DNA of 64,000 nucleotides, from positions 29,975,896 to 30,039,895 of the forward strand of contig CM043960.1 of the NCBI GenBank assembly GCA_014529385.2, given 5' to 3'. The notes under the pieces were generated by a model. That model had not been told where the DNA came from and did no database searches. It was given only the letters and a program-made list of their open reading frames with translations. Below, one piece after another: positions 46,239 to 57,244 of the stretch (positions are counted from its first letter, which is position 1; each line of letters begins with the position of its first letter). The stretch comes from Adiantum capillus-veneris. Taxonomy: Eukaryota > Streptophyta > Polypodiopsida > Polypodiales > Pteridaceae. The translations under genes were made by a program, and so were the position numbers.

Positions 46239-46261
46239 GCAACGCGCGGATCACATACTAA
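46239..46261 (+). mobile_element. Helitron-like 3' terminus, third copy
   Basis: GCAACGCGCGGATCACATAC followed by TAA ends in CTAA and is followed by T, meeting the CTRR|T rule of Helitron 3' ends. The element would extend to the left; no 5' TC end or helicase gene was identified. Confidence 0.4.
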
Positions 46262-46263
46262 TC

Positions 46264-46300
46264 ACTCACAATTGTGAGTTCCACAAAGAAAAAAAAAAGA
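46264..46300 (+). repeat. LINE 3' palindrome with poly(A)
   Basis: ACTCACAATTGTGAGT (46264-46279) and an A-rich run (46287-46300) follow directly. This is the terminal signature seen at the ends of LINE A and the 37.4-kb tail, here without preceding LINE sequence. Confidence 0.55.
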
Positions 46301-46859
46301 ATAAGGTTATTTTAGATTAAGGTTAGTGTTTTCATGAATTCAACACAAATATTTGATTCATTCTTGGGTCATGATAAGAAAAAAAGTGAGGCACATTTAC
46401 AAATGTCTAGACAACACATCCTTCAGACAGGGAAAGAGATAGGCAAGAAGCACCCCAAACAACCACTACAAGCAAGATTCCACCATAGAAAAACAAATGA
46501 CAATCTAGAAAGGATGATAACCCCAAAGATAGCACAAAACCTTCTGAAAAATCAAAGAAGCCCAATCAATCACAACACAACAGTTAAAAGGCCACCACTA
46601 AATACCATTTCTAGTCCGTTGCTCAGTAGAAAACAACAACTCTAGTGGTCCAAAAGATCGCGCTCTCACCAATTTTGAGGAAACAAGGATAAAGGATGGC
46701 AACAAGTTTCTAATATCTCATGCAAAAGTTTCAAATCCCAAGCTAGGGTGACGGGGAAATAGAACTTAAAATTTGCAAGTGACAACCCCAATACCTCTTT
46801 TTTGTATGACAATCTCTTTGATGTGTTGTGGGATACTGAATCCAAGAACCTCAGGACAA
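46301..46859. other. Anonymous stretch
   Basis: A plus-strand frame of 103 residues (46334-46645), rich in Lys, Gln and His, matches no family I know. Related LINE coding becomes clear only from about 46860. Confidence 0.4.
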
Positions 46860-47590
46860 TCGAGGTGTCATTTTGGAGAGAAATTAGTAGAAAGGTGAAT
46901 AACAAAGTTCTACGATAGTTGGCCTATTTATGGGATGACAACAGTAAGAGCTGAAAAGAAGCAAACCGATTGGCTACACAGTTCCACCTTAATGGCTCTA
47001 AAAGATTGTTGGTGAACAAGATCGTTGAAGGGTTGGATGCCTATCTGCAAGCTGGACCTTGACTAGAAAGCTTGGCGATGGCCCAAGAACAAGCGTTTCT
47101 ATAATCCACAAACCAGGAGCATATACCACAACTTAATGCTTAAGGGTGATTGGTTGTACCCCCTTAACAAACAATGGGGCTTTCAATGGCCGAAAGCAAA
47201 TTGGTTGACAACAAAAAATAACATCTAGAGTCAACAATGATCTTTTTTCGATGAAAATATTCTTGTGGGAAGGTGTTGTGCTGTGGGGGGCTCTGCTAAC
47301 AAGTGTGAAGATTTGGGCTAGAGGTATTGGCTCAGATAGGTGTTTGGGATGTAGAAAGGCAAGTTAGGACCTCTACCACTTGTTCAGGGGGTGCCTAGCG
47401 ACTAGTGGCCTTGCAAAAAAGCTTTGTAAATGGGTTCAAAGGACCCAGAAGATAGGGTTCTACAAGAACAAATTTTTTTTTTGGAGGGATGGTGATGAAA
47501 AGTCAAACGCTATTAATTTGCGCACAAACTATTAGGTTTTGCTACTTGCAGCATGTTTGGAGAGTGGTGGTGTACAACGTAAAGAAATGT
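46860..47590 (+). pseudogene. LINE ORF2 C-terminal fragment
   Basis: The order FWREISRKVNNK, LAYLWDDNSKS, GSKRLLVNK, then a thumb-like tract with stops and the zf-RVT end (near 47330-47480: GSDRCLG-type block, then FYKNKFFF and KSQTLLICAQT) matches the 22.1-kb and 8.8-kb LINEs. Frameshifts and stops are frequent. No poly(A) tail is visible. Confidence 0.65.
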
Positions 47591-47834
47591 TAATGTTGGG
47601 GTTCGATATAAGGTAGGTGTACAAGGTTGTTACTCAAGGGTATTAAACTTCAAGAGGCAAAGAGGCAAGGTGAGCAAAGTGCAACAAGGTGAGCGAAGTG
47701 GAGCAAGCTTGGCAGAGGCTATTTTCGGTGGTTTTCTGAGTGATGTCGGAGTTTGGATGTGGTGGGAGTTCTGGGAGCTGAGCGTGTTGGGTGTTGAGAG
47801 CCCCTTCAACCTTCGGATATGGGCCCTATTGGGT

Positions 47835-48245
47835 GGGCCTCGGGCCTCAAGACTAAGTGGCACGGGCATGGGAGCGTGGGATCTACGACGGAGGGATTGT
47901 GGGCCATAGAACTAGGTGGCAGCACCAAAAGTAATCTAGGGTACCCTAGATTGCTTTTGGCTATCGCCGCTTTGCATACATGTTTTAAGTAAATTAGGGC
48001 CCCCACGCTTCAAAACGCGCGCATGGTGAAATGGTTAGGGTGTGCGTCTCTCATGGGTGAGGTCCCGGGTTCAAACCTCACGCCCGTAAAATGGGGTACC
48101 CTAGATTACTTTCAAAACACGGGTACCCTAGATTACAAAAGTAATCTAGGGGACCCGCATTCTAGATCTACGGCCCACAATCCCCCCATCGTATATCCCA
48201 CCCTCCCATGCCCGTGCCACTTAGTCTCGAAGCTGGGCTGCGTGG
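47835..48245. repeat. Inverted repeat with a tRNA-like core
   Basis: The left arm (about 47835-47950) contains CTAAGTGGCACGGGCATGGG and GGATTGTGGGCC; the right arm (about 48119-48245) is its reverse complement with few changes. The inner edge of each arm carries a GTAATCTAGG motif, and the left arm holds the perfect palindrome AATCTAGGGTACCCTAGATT (about 47935-47954). A tRNA-like segment lies between the arms. No TSD was found. It could be a foldback DNA element or two inverted SINE copies. Confidence 0.65.
48015..48087 (+). other. tRNA-like segment (probable tRNA-derived SINE head)
   Basis: TGGTGAAATGGTTAGG (A-box-like) and GGGTTCAAACCT (B-box-like) are spaced as in a tRNA gene. The ends ACGCGCG and CGCCCGT would pair at 6 of 7 positions. 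The T stem is not canonical and the anticodon arm is unclear, so a functional tRNA gene is not supported. Confidence 0.45.
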
Positions 48246-48599
48246 GTGGGCCGGGGGCGGGGGGGGGGGGGGGGGGGGGAAATTTTTTTTTTTACCCTTG
48301 GAGTGTCCTAACCTGTGTGCCTCCTCAGGGTGCGTCCCTATGCGTGTATTGTTTTGAAGCATGATTAGCTTCCTTTACTTTAGCCTTATTGAGCACCCTT
48401 GTTTCGAAAAAGCTTAGGGTAGGTTCATGCGCTGTTTTTATCTTGTTGCCTTGGGGCTTGTTCGATATTTAGTGTGCCTCTTGTCTACACTAAGTGCGAT
48501 TTCAATATCTCGAATAATGAACACTCTCCTTTCTTGATCTGTCCCTCCGTCGGGGGGGGGGGAGGGCGGAAGGCACTCACCACTACGGACCCCATGGGT
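48246..48599. other. Poly-G tract and anonymous sequence
   Basis: A run of about 24 G with one C (48254-48279) is followed by a T run. The remainder up to 48600 may be the leader of the next LINE, but it has no confirmed relative in the window. Confidence 0.45.
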
Positions 48600-49930
48600 G
48601 GATGTGATGTTCAAGTCGATGACACGATGAAGGGCTTGATCCTGCTGGTGAAGGAAGTCAGTTCTCCATGGATGGAGGCTTTGTCTTCATGGCGAAGGGA
48701 AGAAAGAGAGCCAACAAAACTTGCGCTAACGCGTGCAGCCCTAAAAAGGTTTTGAAGGCCTCTTCCTTTGGGATTCACTCACTGGCTGAGGCAACTTTGC
48801 GTGGAGTGATTATTCACAGTCAGAATAAGGTGGAGGAGAGATACGCAATGCCATCTGAGTTCAATCCTGAAGTTTTTCTCAAGAGCTTCGAGGCTTGCTG
48901 TGCTCACTCAGTTGTTTTGTGTTTTATGGGTTGTGGATGTCGACCCAAGGCTTGTGGGAGTGGGCGACAGGAGCGACTAGCAGTACAGACACGATTTGCC
49001 AATTCACAGTGGTTGGCAAAGGATTCCATGTGGCAGAATGTGTCTCTGAGGAGATAGTTCAAGATTTGGTTATAAGAGGAGGATTTTGGGGGGCATCACA
49101 CTTTGATTATGGGATACCTTGGATACACGAGTTTTGCCCAAGCAAAGAGTTTATGCACTTTTGCCCAGTATGGGTTACACTCAAGAACCTCCCTATCTGG
49201 CTCGACGAACATGTGGACTCCATTGCTGCTTTGATGGGCCGTGTAGTGTTCATCTCAAAGCGGTAGCGGTTTAGAGCGGGATTGGATGTAAAAGTCTGCT
49301 TATTGTGGAACATGAGCATGCCCATTGCAAGATATTTGGATCTTAATATGGGTAGATTGGGTGCCCTTCGTCAAGAGCTGGCATTTGCATCATTTCCCAA
49401 TGCTTGTTACAAATGCTGCAAGATTGGTCACTATGCCCGAAACTTCTCCGAGGCAAAAATTGCCCGTAGTCAAGTGGTTAGGAAAACCTGGAGGCAAGTC
49501 ACCAGGGATACCAAGCCTCAAGAGGGATAGTAAGGCGGTCGATGGGGCCAACAACCAAAAGATGAATAGAGAGGAGTTGGTGGAAGTGATTGTCACCCCG
49601 GCCACTGACCAAGATGTGACTCGAAAGGAGGTGGATAAAGTGATTGAGTGCCCGACAATTGAGATACAGGAGACCACACCTGCGAATGGCAGACCATCAC
49701 CATCCTCTGAAAACCCTTAGCTTGTGCCGATCCTCGGACCTTTGGGTGAGAAAAGTAAAGAGACTGAGAGCCCGACTGAGGAGTAGGATAGACCTGAGCC
49801 AACAATTAACTTTGTCTTTGCGACACAGATGTCTAGTGGATCTTGCCAGCCTGAGCCAATTACAAAGTGATGATCAAGACGTAAAAATATTGTTGAGATC
49901 TAGGGTTTTGCTCAGCTTGCAAGTATAGCG
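48600..49930 (+). pseudogene. LINE ORF1 copy with DUF4283-like region and zinc knuckle
   Basis: It matches the ORF1 of the LINE at 17178-19352: GRKRANKTCANACSPKKVL (48680 on), SQNKVEERYAMPSEFNPEVF, FTVVGKGFHVAE (49005 on), FCPVWVTLKNLPIWLDEHVD (49158-49217), VCLLWNMSMPIARYLDL, and the knuckle C-Y-K-C-C-K-I-G-H-Y-A-R-N-F (49405-49446), in which the last Cys is Phe. Two frames overlap near 48900 and a stop lies at 49263. No ORF2 follows; after 49930 the sequence passes into tandem repeats. The missing Cys would impair RNA binding. Confidence 0.75.
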
Positions 49931-50032
49931 GAGCGGGAGTCTGAAAGGCTTGCTACGACAGGCGGCGGGATTTTGGGTGTCGACAATGCTATGCAGGGCC
50001 GATCTGGAGTTGTCGTGTTGGGTGAGACGCCA

Positions 50033-50283
50033 AGGGCTAGGTGAGTATCCCTTAATATGCTAGGGGCTTGAAGAATAGTAGGTATTGTGTATCCATTGTC
50101 AAGGGGAGAAAGGGCTAGGTGAGAATCCCTTAATGAAGCTACCATGCTAGGGGCCTGAAGTATAGTAGGCATTGTGTATCCATTGTTAAGAGGAGAAAGG
50201 GCTCGGTGAGTATCCCTTAATGAAGCTACCATTCTAGAGCCTGAAGGATAGTAGGCATTGTGTTTCATTGTTAAGGGGAGAAA
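50033..50283. repeat. Three tandem repeats of 78-87 bp
   Basis: Units starting AGGGCTAGGTGAG begin at 50033, 50111 and 50198. Each contains ATCCCTTAATGAAGCTACCA (the first lacks the GAAGCTACC part) and AGTAGGCATTGTGTATCC. The units differ at several positions. Confidence 0.8.
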
Positions 50284-50454
50284 GTGCTACGTTCAAGAAG
50301 ACAAATGAATTCTTGAAGGTGGGCCATTGAGATATCTCTATTCGTAAATTTGAAGCGGCAAGGACATTTATCACTTAAGAAATATGGTTTTGAAAGTCCA
50401 AAAGCCCCTAGCCAACAATGGAGAAATAAAGGGGGCACAATAAAACCAAATATT

Positions 50455-50700
50455 GGAAGATGGGTTCCATGCCCTAAGAGGGTGCTAGATTCAATGGCAT
50501 TTGATGATAAAGCAAGAGTGCAAAAGGAGTCATAAGGAAGGGTCAAACCAAGTATATTAATGGGTGGGTTCCATGCCTTGAAAGGTTGCTAGATCCAATG
50601 GCATTTGATGATGAAGCAAGGGGAAAAGGGATTAATGGGTTCCATACCCTGAAAGGGTGCTAGATGTGATGGCATATGATGATCTTGCTAGACTTGCTTG
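50455..50700. repeat. Diverged tandem repeats of about 70-110 bp
   Basis: GGGTTCCATGCCCT, GGTGCTAGAT and ATGGCATTTGATGAT recur in the same order at about 50460, 50570 and 50637. Confidence 0.7.
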
Positions 50701-50709
50701 TTGCTATGT

Positions 50710-51051
50710 ATCGGGCAAAGGCCACTAAGCTGGAAGTATGGAGTACCAACACGTGGACCCTTCGGGATTTAGGATAGGGGTAAAATGACTAGGATTGACC
50801 TTTGCTAGGCCTCCATACACTTGATTACATTAAGCATATGTAGTTCCAAGCTTGCCAATGCTTCTTCTATGACTGTATGTATCGGGCAAAGGCCACTAAG
50901 CTGGAAGTATGGAGTACCAACACGTGGACCCTTCGGGATTTAGGATAGGGGTAAAATGACTAGGATTGACCTTTGCTAGGCCTCCATACACTTGATTACA
51001 TTAAGCATATGTAGTTCCAAGCTTGCCAATGCTTCTTCTATGACTGTATGT
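50710..51051. repeat. 171-bp exact tandem duplication
   Basis: The unit beginning ATCGGGCAAAGGCCACTAAG at 50710 is repeated at 50881 with no difference seen. Only two copies are present. The lack of change implies a recent event or an assembly artefact. Confidence 0.92.
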
Positions 51052-52377
51052 ACTGTTTCAAGCTATAGGTAGCAAACCCTCTTTGAAGTCTCCAAGGGGG
51101 AGGAGGATATAGCGAAAAGCTACACTGATAGGTTGATCTATGGAAAAGTCTCATCATAAAGGAAAGTTTGATGCAAAACTTTTTACCCACTCTAGCTACT
51201 AAATAGATAGGTTTGTGCGCATGTCTTTTTAATGAGAATCTACCAAGATTCCTATGAAAGCAAGGGGAGAAAACCAAAGGCTAACGTTAAGGTATAGAGG
51301 GAGCTTTAGCACCGGCATTTGGAAGAGATAAATTTGAGGGTGTGATTTCCAAGCTAGGATGCATGGGCAGGCATGCTCAAGAAATCGTTGATGAAACATT
51401 GGTTTGTAATTGCCTTAACCTTCAGACTAGGCATGTTCTTAAAATAGTACTACAAGCAAGATATTATAGCCAAATACTTCAATCTTGGCCTTTCTTAGGG
51501 TTCCAGATATGAGTGGAAGGGAGTAGGATGGCTAGCTAGCCATTGAGCAAAAAGGTAGATAGCCTGGCTGTGAAAAGGTTCAAGGTTCAAGGTTCAAGTA
51601 CATCTGTTGCTGATGGCACAAGTACAACCATGCAGCTCAGCAATAGGGGGCCAGTATGTGAGTAGCATGGACTAGTGGAGTTTGGGCTTAATAGTCATTA
51701 GAGTTTGTATGGCCACGTGAGTGAAGTGTAGATTTGACTCTTGCATGCATCTTGTCATCCATCGCAAGGATAAGATGCAGAGTGCCCATGTGATGTTTGG
51801 GATAAGTATCACTAGGGTTACTAGACCAACAAAATATGAGGCATGGTTGTAGGGCACGATCACCAAGCCTAGGATGAAGCCAAGAGAATGCCAGAGAATG
51901 TGCTTCAAGTTGTTTCTTCCCATGACTTTAAGGGTGGGAGAGCACAAGGTAAGACAGCTAGCCGGCGGCTACTTGGAGGGAAACAAAGAAGTAAGTGTAG
52001 GGATTTGCCAAAGAGGTTAAGAGGGTACCCACTCATGGTGAACATTGCCTACCATCTTGAGCTTAGAGAGACAAATGTAGCACAGGGTCTATAGCATAGG
52101 GGAAGAGGGTGAAAGTAGGAGGGGAGTCTTCGAGAGAGGTTTGGAGAGGGACGATCACCACCAACTAAGACATGCATAAGAGTTGGCATTCGGTCTCTAA
52201 ACTTGAAAGACTACCTCTTTTTTGAGCTCCTTTATCAAAGCCTTCATTGATGGTGCAATAGTAGCTAGAGGGAATGAATATGGGTCAACAAGGTTCCTAC
52301 AGTCCTCAAAGGCATGGCTAGGTTGGAAGGTAAGGATGTGCACCAACACAACATGATAGAGAGAGACATAGGGTGGG

Positions 52378-52410
<33 letters not shown>

Positions 52411-53044
52411 GGGCAAATACGAAACGTGGCTTTGAGGGCTTGAAGTAGGGAGAGAAACCCATAAGCTAAATGGAGGGACTTCCATACAAAAGCAGAACAT
52501 TAAATTGGAGGAGGAGGAAACAATGAAGGAAAGTGCACCACCATAACTGAGCTTCATGGTCTTCTGCTTGGCTATGGAAATCTACTAATAAGGGACTGAC
52601 AAGAAGGTTGAAGGATGTGAAAGTAGCAATGGTTATATTTTCATAGACAGACTTTACTAATTATAAAAGAGGGAGGGAAGAGAGGCACAAAGGAAAAAAA
52701 GAGAGATTTCACTTTTACATGGCCTTTGCCAACTTGTTTTCACTTACAAAGTCTCATGGGGGCGTTCCTTGGGTACAAAATAGCTTATGAGGTTTATGCT
52801 TTTATTAAAGCACTTTTGGAGGTAATAAATGGCTAGGTGGAGCATCTATAAGCTTGACATAAGCTGTATGAGCTTTAAATCATATTGGATGGACCTAGAA
52901 TCTCTTGATTAAAAGTGAAGTTGTTATTCATTGGGAATGGTAGAGGGGATGCTGCCTTGATATTGAGACACTAAGGTTTTAATTTAGGAAGACCAACACT
53001 TGCACTGGTTTTTATGGTTGTATAAAGAGCTAGAGTATTCGATC
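51052..53044. other. Anonymous stretch
   Basis: No family is recognised on either strand. It holds a GA tract followed by about 14 G (52379-52414). The preceding 50.0-51.05 kb block of tandem repeats merges into it without a visible boundary. Confidence 0.5.
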
Positions 53045-53391
53045 TGTTGGGATATTAAGCACAACTCTTGGATGACTACCACCGACAGTCATCACCACTA
53101 GCGTGCCTTCGTGTATGCGCATATCTTCACCATTAATACAATAGTTGTATTACAACGAGTTGGTATACCTATCAAAGTGAGGGAACACTTATCCATTCAC
53201 CTCACTCCCCAGCAGTGTACCCTAGACCGTTGTACTAGTTCCCTTTTATGTTGTGTTTTCTCTCTTATGTTTTGTAGACCTCTTATCTTGAGTAATTGAA
53301 GAAGAAGAAGAACAATCTTTTGCCTCCATCTTTGTGTGTGTGTGTGTGCTTGCAAGAGCTCAAGCTCTCTCCTTCTACCTCTCTCTTAACA
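53045..53391 (+). repeat. Possible 5' LTR of an old copia-like element
   Basis: The segment starts TGTTGGGATATTAAGC and ends CTCTTAACA, with TGG following as in copia primer sites, though the rest of the primer site (TGGAACC...) does not match initiator tRNA-Met. A copia gag lies downstream at the expected distance. No second LTR copy was found. Confidence 0.35.
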
Positions 53392-53799
53392 TGGAACCAA
53401 AATTTGGTTGTGTCTAAGGAGCTTGGAGCAGCAAGGAGGAGTGACTGAGGAAGTGATCTCGGTATTCCCGAGAGCCATCGTCAAACAATCTCCGAGTGAG
53501 GTGCTACCTTTTGGAGATTTTGTATATCAGGGTTCTATATAGTCCTGAGACTATACAGCTGGATTTCCATTTTAGGTGCGATCCGACCCCCATTTTGGAA
53601 TTAGAGTGCATTCGCAGCAAAAACACTAAGGTTTGAGATTTTGCAGATCTGCATTTTAGAGGTGCAAAAATCTTGTGTTTAGCTGTAGTATTCACGAATA
53701 CTGTTGGTAGTGTGAAACAGGTGTATGTACGTAGATTTTGGTTGGAAGTGATAATTGACTATTTTTAGAAGGCTACTCATAGACTTGATGAAAGATTGG

Positions 53800-54301
53800 A
53801 AACATGTCGCCCAACAATGGTAGGCTTCATTAGATTGTCAGTGAGAAGCTAAACAAGAACAACTTTCATACTTAGAAGTTCAGAATGACCAATTTCCTTA
53901 TGGGTAAAGGTTTAGGACTACATTGATGGAGAGCACAAGACAACACCACTCGTACCAGAGGAAGGTGCAATTGTTGCGCAGATAAAGACGTTTAAATATT
54001 GGAATCAGGGAGCTTGGAAGGTCATGTATTGGCTTTATGTGAGTGTGCAGGACACTATGATTGGGCACATAAAAGATTCCCATACCCCTAAGGAGGTTTG
54101 GGACACCTTACTGTCATTGGATGTGACAAACACAAAGGCAAGGAAGCTGCAGTTGAAGATTGAGATAAATATTGTGCAAAAGAAAAATTTATCCATCAAT
54201 GACTATTCATTGAAGATAAAGAACATATGTGAGTCACTTGCATCAATTGGTGTTATAATTGATGATGCTGATGACAAAGTGGAAGTGTCTATGTGAGGTT
54301 T
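53800..54301 (+). pseudogene. Old copia-like gag, first part
   Basis: From 53800 a decayed reading contains SEKL-x-K-x-NF, then a clear UBN2-type gag (54024-54296) with DSHTPKEVWDTLLSL, KARKLQLKIEI, SINDYSLKIKNICESLASIG. It differs from the young copia gag in the window, so it is another copia lineage. Stops lie in its N-terminal part. It is cut at 54301 by the gypsy element and continues at 60337. Confidence 0.75.
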
Positions 54302-54443
54302 TGTAAACACCAAGGGACTGCCATGCCTGGTCCATCCGCCCAACCTCCCTTTAATAGGCTCCTAGCCCCTTTCGGACCCCTTCCCACTGGCAACCGGCCC
54401 TTGGCCGAGTCCGTGACCCCTTGGTTTGGCCCTTGGCCTGACA
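54302..54443 (-). repeat. Gypsy 3' LTR
   Basis: Read on the minus strand it begins TGTCAGGCCAAGGG and ends GGTGTTTACA. It is identical to the other LTR except for one base. Confidence 0.95.
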
Positions 54444-54457
54444 TTACTCCCCCCTTG
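54444..54457 (-). promoter_or_regulatory. Gypsy polypurine tract, overlapping the end of pol
   Basis: The minus strand reads AAGGGGGGAGTAA directly before the 3' LTR. The final TAA is the stop codon of the integrase frame, so the tract encodes the last residues (R-G-E-stop) and the coding region abuts the LTR with no spacer. Confidence 0.85.
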
Positions 54458-56225
54458 GAGAAGCGTTTTCGTCCTCGAAAACAAAAGTGGGGAATTTCTT
54501 CTTAAGAACACTAATGTTTTCCCAAGTGGCACCCTCTTCAGGGCGATCTTTCCACTTGACTAAAGCTTGACTACGTACATGATGACGAGTACGGAGTTCA
54601 TGAAAATCTAAAATGCGTTCAAGTTCATGCGGTTGAGTGGGAAGTTCAGTGAAATCAACCAATATCTGTTGGCCGATAACATTGTCGTCCCCATGCAAGC
54701 ATTTACGTAAACGACTTACATGAAATACCGGATGGACACGCGAGTGCACAGGTAACTCAAGTTTGTAGGCCCTATCACCAACTCGCTTGAGTATCTTGAA
54801 TGGCCCGCAATAACGTGGAGATAATTTGGGTGTGGGTCCAGTCTTCAGACTTTCTGAATGCTCTGGCACACGCAAAAATACCTCTTCACCTTCCGTGAAG
54901 GTAACTTGTCGACGTTTCTCATCAGCATACTTCTTATACCGATCCTGTGCTTGGCGAACATTTTGACGAGCAAGTCTCAGCATTTTCATATGATCTTGGA
55001 GAAACTCCTTGACCTGTTGGAGCTTCTCAGTTGCCAACCCCACCGTCACTGGTGATCTAGGTTGAAAACCATACATAAGCATGAATGGACTAAAACCAGT
55101 TGTAACATGCTTAGCACTATTATATGCAAACTCAAGAATAGGAAGATAATCTTCCCAATCTGATTGCTTCTTGCTAACGTATGCTCGTAGCATATCCTCT
55201 AGCACTTGGTTGACTCGTTCCGTCTGACCATCTGTTTCAGGGTGATCAGCCGTACTTAAATTAAGTTGTGTACCCAATCGTTTAAAAACAGCCCTCCAAA
55301 AATGACTGTTAAACTTGGGATCACGATCACTCACAATGTTACTTGGCAATCCATACAACCGGTAAAGATTGTCCACAAATAACTTAGCTAATTCTGGAGT
55401 CTTAATGGTTGACTTGGTTGGAATAAACCGACAAAGTTTAGTCAACCGGTCTACGACCACCCATACCGAGTCATGTCCTCGAATAGTGGTTGGTAAACCC
55501 ACAATAAAATCCATGGAGATACTTTCCCATTTACCATCGGGAATCTCTAAAGGATGTAAGAGTCGTCCTGCTTTCAGGTGCTGTGCTTTATTAACTTGAC
55601 ATTTTTGGCAATGCGAAACATAGTCTTGAACATACCCATGCAAACCTAGCCAGTAAAACTGTCGTCTTACGAGTGCATAAGTTTTCTTAATTCCCGGGTG
55701 CCCTGCACTTGGACTATCGTCACATTCATAAAGAATTTGGCGCCGAATGTCCGCGTCCGTCGGTACACACACTCTCCCCTTGTGGAGTAGGTACCCATCA
55801 TCTATGGAAAAATTCTTCCATCTCTGCAGTTCATCACTCGAAAGAGGAGAACTGGGTGTGGAGGAAACAAAACCACTACCAACATTGGAGTGAGAAGGAT
55901 CCCTCTTTCTAACATAGCTCCACACCTTGGAGTATACAGTATCATGCTCGCACTTACCTTTGAGAGATTCCAAAAACTCACTCCGCAATTCCGTGAAAAG
56001 GAGAGAGTTGATCTCTGGCATTCGGCTGAGAGCATCAGCCACTACATTGTACCGCCCTTTACGATATCGTAGCTTGGCGTCATACTCCTGAAGAATCTCA
56101 GCCCACCTGGCCTTGCGACCCTTCAAATCACTTTGTTGTGTAAACCACTTGATACTTTCATGGTCAAACACAATCTCGAACTGTGCACCATACAAATAAT
56201 GTCGCCATGTCTTTAAAGCAGACAC
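54444..56225 (-). pseudogene. Gypsy RNase H-integrase-chromodomain part of pol (593 residues from the first ATG)
   Basis: The frame is open from about 56315 and continues RNase H (FDHESIKWFTQQSDLKGRKA, DALSRMPEIN). The integrase has an HHCC zinc region (HPGIKKTYALVRRQFYW, HCQKCQ), the core with D (SMDFIVGLP), D (VSDRDPKF) and E (DGQTERVNQ), and a C-terminal tail with PVFHVSRLRKC. The end (ALVKWKDRPEEGATWE) is chromodomain-like, a module that can guide integration to chromatin. All catalytic residues are visible. It is out of frame with the RT part because of a one-base shift near 56310. Confidence 0.9.
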
Positions 56226-57130
56226 GATTGCATAGAGCTCGCATTCGTAAGCAGAGTAATTCTGCTGTGTTGAATCCAGCTTCTTGCTTTCAAATGCAAT
56301 TGGCCTTCCTCCTGCAGAAGGACTGCTCCAATCGCACGATTACTAGCATCCGTTTCCAAAACGAATGGCTTTAAGGGATCCACAATAGCCAAAACCGGAG
56401 CTGTGGCTAATGTGTCCTTAAGTTTGTCAAAACTTTGCTGTTGTTCTAATCCCCAATGAAAGGTCTTGCCCTTGGCTTTCAGTTGATTTGTCATGGGAAC
56501 AGCAATATGGGCATAGTTTTTAACGAATCGACTATAAAAACCTGCAAAGCCAAAAAAAATCTGGAGCTCTTCCAAATTTTTGGGAGAGGGCCACCTCCAA
56601 ATGGCATCCACCTTGGATTGATCCATGTGTAACCCTGCAGCCGAAATAACATGCCCCAAGTAGTGAATTTCCTCCTTGAGGAAGTCACATTTGGATTCCT
56701 TGGCATATAACTGATTTTGGCGTAACAAATGAAACACTTGTTTCAAATGTACTAAGTGCTCTTCCTCAGATGCACTATATACAAGAATGTCATCGAGGAA
56801 AACGATAACAAACTTTTCCAAGTATGGTCTCAAGACACTATCCATGAGTGTCATGAACGTAGCTGGAGCATTGGTTAGCCCAAAGGGCATTACCAAAAAC
56901 TCATAATGTCCAAACCTTGTTCGGAACGCTGTTTTGGGTATATCCGCAAGCCTGATGCGTACTTGATGATACCCAGATCTTAAATCAATCTTTGAAAATA
57001 TACGAGCGTGGGTGAGCTTATCAAACAGCTCATCTACTCGTAGCAATGGGTACTTGTTCTTAACAGTAACCGCATTTAATCCACGGTAATCTACGCACAT
57101 GCGCATACTACCGTCCTTTTTCTTCACCAA
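56213..57130 (-). pseudogene. Gypsy reverse transcriptase part of pol (305 residues)
   Basis: The frame starts within the conserved [19 protein letters not shown] block and contains [14 protein letters not shown], the V-F-L-D-D-I-L catalytic box (56800-56780), FLGHVIS-like YLGHVIS and the start of RNase H ([16 protein letters not shown]). Shortly after this it loses frame (last 25 residues are unrelated). RT residues look intact. Upstream it is cut from the protease part by the 34-bp duplication at 57177-57244. Confidence 0.9.
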
Positions 57131-57176
57131 GAGAATGGGAGAGGCCCATGGTGAAGAACTTGGTTGAATAAACCCT

Positions 57177-57244
57177 CTACTGAGATAGTCAGCAAGCTAA
57201 CTTTCCACCTCTACTGAGATAGTCAGCAAGCTAACTTTCCACCT
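57177..57244. repeat. 34-bp tandem duplication inside gypsy pol
   Basis: CTACTGAGATAGTCAGCAAG and the next 14 bases occur at 57177-57210 and again at 57211-57244. Because 34 is not a multiple of three, the frame changes between protease and RT. A TAG also stands at the junction on the minus strand. Confidence 0.92.

Noticed and set aside
46334..46645. A 103-residue plus-strand frame as a host gene
   Set aside because: It has no recognisable domain or homologous neighbour, and it lies between mobile-element ends.
48015..48087. Functional tRNA gene
   Set aside because: The T stem and anticodon arm do not form properly and there is no clear pol III terminator just after it. A tRNA-derived SINE is more likely.
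50033..50700. CRISPR-like array
   Set aside because: The repeats are contiguous, longer than CRISPR repeats and have no unique spacers of constant length. The genome is a plant.
50710..51051. Centromeric satellite, suggested by the 171-bp period
   Set aside because: Only two copies are present and they are embedded in unrelated repeats. The length match to known satellites is coincidence.
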